NCBI GenBank assembly: GCA_015492305.1
Contig: WGFJ01000014.1
Coordinates: 1-35,805, forward strand
Direction: 5' to 3'
Source of the DNA: Deltaproteobacteria bacterium
GTDB lineage: Bacteria; Desulfobacterota; GWC2-55-46; S146-80
DNA: 35,805 nucleotides
Positions 33,568-35,805 of this stretch are shown here, piece after piece. Made by a program: the position numbers and the translations under genes. The first letter of the stretch is position 1. Each line of letters opens with the position of its first letter. The notes under the pieces were generated by a model that saw nothing but the letters and a program-made list of their open reading frames with translations, was not told the origin of the DNA and searched no databases.

Positions 33568-34391
33568 CTCTCCCCCTTCAACTTCAGGGCCTCTTTATAG
33601 ACCTCACCCTTCGGGACCCCCCTTTCCTCGGCCACTATCTTTACCACATCCCTTATGGAAAGGCCAAACCTTTCCCTGTACTCCCTTATCAGGTCCAAAA
33701 GGGGCCGCTCCTCCGCCCTTCCCTCACCCTTTACAAGGATGATGACCTCACCCTTGACCTCCCTTTCAGCCAGCCCCTCCATCACGGTGGAGACCCTCCC
33801 CCTTATGAACTCCTCGTGAATCTTTGTCACCTCCCTTGCAACGACAACCTCCACATCCCCCATGATGTCCCTTATATCCTTAAGAGTGGGAAGGAGGCGT
33901 CTTGGCGATTCGTAGAAGATGAGGGTCCCCTTCTCCTGTCTCAATCCAACGAAGAAGAGGTATCTCTCCTTCTTCCTCCTTGGCGGGAAGCCATAGAAGG
34001 AGAATCTGTCGGAAGGAAGGCCAGAGGCGCTCAGGGCCGCGATGAAGGCGCAGGGCCCTGGCACAGGGGTTACGGGTATGGATTCCTCCAGGGTAAGGCG
34101 GACAAGCCTGTAACCAGGATCCGAGATCCCCGGTGTCCCTGCATCCGATACAAGGGCCACCTTTCCACCCCCCTTCAGGGTCTCAACTATCCTCCTTGCC
34201 TGTTCCTCTTCCTTCGGTTCGTAGTAGCTCACAAGGGGCTTTGAGATCCCGTAGTGGTGGAGGAGCTTCTTTGTACGCCTCGTATCCTCACAGGCAACGA
34301 GATCGACCTCCTTCAAGACCCTGAGGGCCCTCAGGGTTATGTCCTCAAGGTTACCTATGGGGGTGGCAACGATGTAGAGTCTGCCCTTCAT
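33564..34391 (-). CDS. rsmI: 16S rRNA (cytidine1402-2'-O)-methyltransferase
   Basis: Methylates the ribose of C1402 in 16S rRNA, in the decoding centre, using S-adenosylmethionine. The 275-residue tetrapyrrole-methylase-fold protein shows LYIVATPIGNLEDITLRAL (5-23), VACEDTRRTKKLLHHYGI (32-49), VSDAGTPGISDPGYRLV (81-97) and the block VPGPCAFIAALSASGLPSDRF, all hallmarks of RsmI. Length is usual. It is coupled by ATGA overlaps to the ABC permease upstream and the small membrane protein downstream, so a housekeeping rRNA enzyme is read with an ABC exporter. Confidence 0.97.
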   Translation of the reverse strand: MKGRLYIVATPIGNLEDITLRALRVLKEVDLVACEDTRRTKKLLHHYGISKPLVSYYEPKEEEQARRIVETLKGGGKVALVSDAGTPGISDPGYRLVRLTLEESIPVTPVPGPCAFIAALSASGLPSDRFSFYGFPPRRKKERYLFFVGLRQEKGTLIFYESPRRLLPTLKDIRDIMGDVEVVVAREVTKIHEEFIRGRVSTVMEGLAEREVKGEVIILVKGEGRAEERPLLDLIREYRERFGLSIRDVVKIVAEERGVPKGEVYKEALKLKGER

Positions 34392-35179
34392 CCCCCTATC
34401 CTTGCGAGAAGGCCCCTCTGCCTCACACCCCTAAGGTTCCAGTGGAAGAAGGCGATGGCAAGGGTGATGTAGAAGGCATTGAGAAGGGAGGCCTTCAGGA
34501 GGTGATCCACCGGGAGACCGGCACCCATGATCACAGCCCTCATCCCCTCAAACACATGGGATGCAGGGATCATCTTCGCAAGACCCTGAAGGAAGGGGGG
34601 AAGTACCGAGACAGGATAGAATACGGCAGAGATGGGCTGGAACAGGAAGGCAAGGCCCCAGGCAAGGACCTCTGCCTCCTGGCCGAACCTAAGGATGAGG
34701 GATGTGGTTATGATCCCGATGGCCCATCCCATCACAACGAGGTTTATTACAAAGGGAATAAGGGAGATACCCATAACAAGGATGTTGAAGGAGTAGAAGA
34801 GCCACGCCAGTATGGCAAGAAGGGTTGCAGCTGTAAGGAGCTTTACTATGCTCACAAGCATGAGGGATACTATGTACTCTATGGGCCTCACAGGGGCAAC
34901 AAAGAGGTTCAGGAGGTTCCTTGCCCACATATCCTCAAGGAAGGATACGGATATGCCCTGCTGGGCCCTGAAGAGGATGTCCCAGAGTATGAGGGCGCCA
35001 AGGAAGAAGGACACAAAGTTTGGAAGACTGCCCTTAAACTGGTTGAGATAGAGGGTTATAAAACCCCAGAGCAGAAGGTCAAGGAAGGGCCAGTAGAAGA
35101 TCTCCATCAACCTTGGAAGGCTCCTCTTGTAGAGATAGAGGTGCCTCAGGAAGAGGGAAAGGATCACATGCCTCCTCAT
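34388..35179 (-). CDS. ABC-2 type transporter permease
   Basis: Membrane subunit of an ABC exporter of the ABC-2 family (263 residues, about six helices). The N-terminal MRRHVILSLFLRHLYLYKRS and the helix-rich body (LLLWGFITLYLNQF, FFLGALILWDILFRAQQGIS, LLTAATLLAILAWLFYSF) fit the family; the segment FLFQPISAVFYPVSVLPPFLQGLAKMIPASHVFEGMRA is cut here in two parts, FLFQPISAVFYPVSVLPP and LAKMIPASHVFEGMRA, and is the conserved C-terminal motif. It overlaps the ATPase gene by four bases (ATGA). Substrate (polysaccharide, lipid, drug) is not evident. Confidence 0.9.
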   Translation of the reverse strand: MRRHVILSLFLRHLYLYKRSLPRLMEIFYWPFLDLLLWGFITLYLNQFKGSLPNFVSFFLGALILWDILFRAQQGISVSFLEDMWARNLLNLFVAPVRPIEYIVSLMLVSIVKLLTAATLLAILAWLFYSFNILVMGISLIPFVINLVVMGWAIGIITTSLILRFGQEAEVLAWGLAFLFQPISAVFYPVSVLPPFLQGLAKMIPASHVFEGMRAVIMGAGLPVDHLLKASLLNAFYITLAIAFFHWNLRGVRQRGLLARIGG

Positions 35180-35805
35180 GCCCTGCCCCTTGCAACCTTG
35201 AGGAAGACCTCCTCAAGGTTCTCCCCTCTGAAGTTCCTTACAACATCGCCAGGGCTACCCTCTGCGATGATCCTTCCCTTGTTCAGGAATATGACCCTGT
35301 CCGATATCTCCTCCATCTCCTTCATGTTATGGGATGTATAGAAGATGGATATGTGCCTTTCCTCCTTTATCTTCCTCAGGAGCCTCCTCGTCTTGTCAGC
35401 AATATCAGGGTCAAGACTTGCAGTGGGTTCATCGAGGAAGAGTATCTCAGGATCGTTTATGAGGGCCTTTGCCAGGTTAAGCCTTGTCAGTTGCCCTGAA
35501 GAGAGGTTCCTTACGAGCTTGTCCTTTATGTCCTCGATCTCGAAGAGCCTCATGACCTCCTCCATCCTCCGTTCCACATCCTTCACACCGTAAAGCATGG
35601 CAAAGACCATAAGGTTCTCCCTCACAGTGAGTGAGTAAGGGAGGGAGACATAGGTGGAGGAGAAGTTCACCCTCTTCAGGATCTCCTCCTTGTGATCCTC
35701 AAGGGCAAGGCCAAAGACCCTGATCTGCCCTGATGTGGGTGTGGTAAGACCAAGGAGCATATGGATTATGGTGGTCTTTCCCGCCCCGTTGGGCCCGAGG
35801 AGACC
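35176..35805 (-). CDS. ABC transporter ATP-binding protein, N-terminus beyond window
   Basis: ATPase subunit of the same ABC-2 exporter. The frame is open to the last base, giving 209 residues. The first visible residues contain Walker A GPNGAGKTT (start at about 35796), then the Q-loop region, the signature NLSSGQLTRLNLAKAL (a LSSGQ variant of LSGGQ), Walker B PEILFLDEPTASLDPD and the H-loop SHNMKEMEE. Roughly the first 30-40 residues with the A-loop lie outside the window. The order ATPase-permease-rsmI with ATGA junctions shows a single transcript. The visible ATG at 35760 is internal, not the start. Confidence 0.93.
   Translation of the reverse strand, partial: GLLGPNGAGKTTIIHMLLGLTTPTSGQIRVFGLALEDHKEEILKRVNFSSTYVSLPYSLTVRENLMVFAMLYGVKDVERRMEEVMRLFEIEDIKDKLVRNLSSGQLTRLNLAKALINDPEILFLDEPTASLDPDIADKTRRLLRKIKEERHISIFYTSHNMKEMEEISDRVIFLNKGRIIAEGSPGDVVRNFRGENLEEVFLKVARGRA

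Noticed and set aside
35758-35760. ATG 35760 as start of the ABC ATPase
   Set aside because: Walker A GPNGAGKTT lies upstream in the same frame up to the window end, so the ATG is internal.
1-35805. Mobile elements, CRISPR arrays, tRNA or rRNA genes
   Set aside because: No transposase or integrase frame, no regularly spaced repeats, no cloverleaf recognised by eye; gaps between genes are at most about 250 bases. A tRNA and repeat scan was not possible here.

Overview
The window reads as the core chromosome of a thermophilic, Gram-negative bacterium. Gram-negative: a tripartite RND efflux system with an outer-membrane lipoprotein. Thermophilic: a two-gene cassette for di-myo-inositol phosphate, a solute typical of organisms growing at high temperature, plus heavy use of AGG (Arg) and ATA (Ile) codons. 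The content (HPF with a cold-shock domain, DUF1015 protein, split-type GlyRS next to pyruvate phosphate dikinase, non-discriminating-type AspRS, many c-di-GMP proteins) would suit a Desulfobacterota- or Nitrospirota-like lineage, but I cannot fix the phylum. I see no insertion sequence, prophage, CRISPR array, rRNA or tRNA, and no gene-free stretch above 300 bases.

Layout. 1-2947 (minus): RND efflux operon, read outer-membrane channel, adaptor, permease (cut by the window start). 3035-4887 (plus): queC-dgt, converging on aspS (4884-6647, minus). 6741-9255 (plus): promoter, inositol-phosphate synthase, and a fused cytidylyltransferase/DIPP synthase. 9237-12537 (minus): hemE-hemH-hemY from a consensus promoter. 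12696-14680 (plus): DUF1015 gene and a TrmN6-like methyltransferase. 14643-15684 (minus): hpf (cold-shock fusion) then dciA. 15936-25551 (plus): glyS, ppdK, smc, ftsY and a PilZ gene, tightly packed. 25553-31272 (minus): a four-gene signalling operon, GAF-GGDEF / ATPase-anti-sigma-type kinase fusion / STAS / GAF-HD-GYP. 31450-33358 (plus): Na/Pi cotransporter and acylphosphatase. 33361-35805 (minus): ABC ATPase (cut by the window end), ABC-2 permease, rsmI and a small membrane protein.

Most genes in a run overlap by 1-20 bases (ATGA, TGATG or TAATG junctions), so translational coupling is the rule. The five convergent pairs overlap or nearly touch at their 3' ends, and I found no convincing intrinsic terminator.

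The most interesting region is the 25.2-31.3 kb signalling block. It combines c-di-GMP synthesis (GGEEF with I-site), degradation (HD-GYP), a likely receptor (PilZ, on the facing strand) and a partner-switch pair: a STAS protein with the phosphorylatable Ser, and an RsbW-like kinase domain fused to an archaeal-type ATPase. No sigma factor or PP2C phosphatase is nearby, so the output is unknown. Other points of note are the fused DIP enzyme, the HPF-cold-shock fusion, a hairpin that would bring the smc Shine-Dalgarno to its ATG, and glyS without glyQ beside it.
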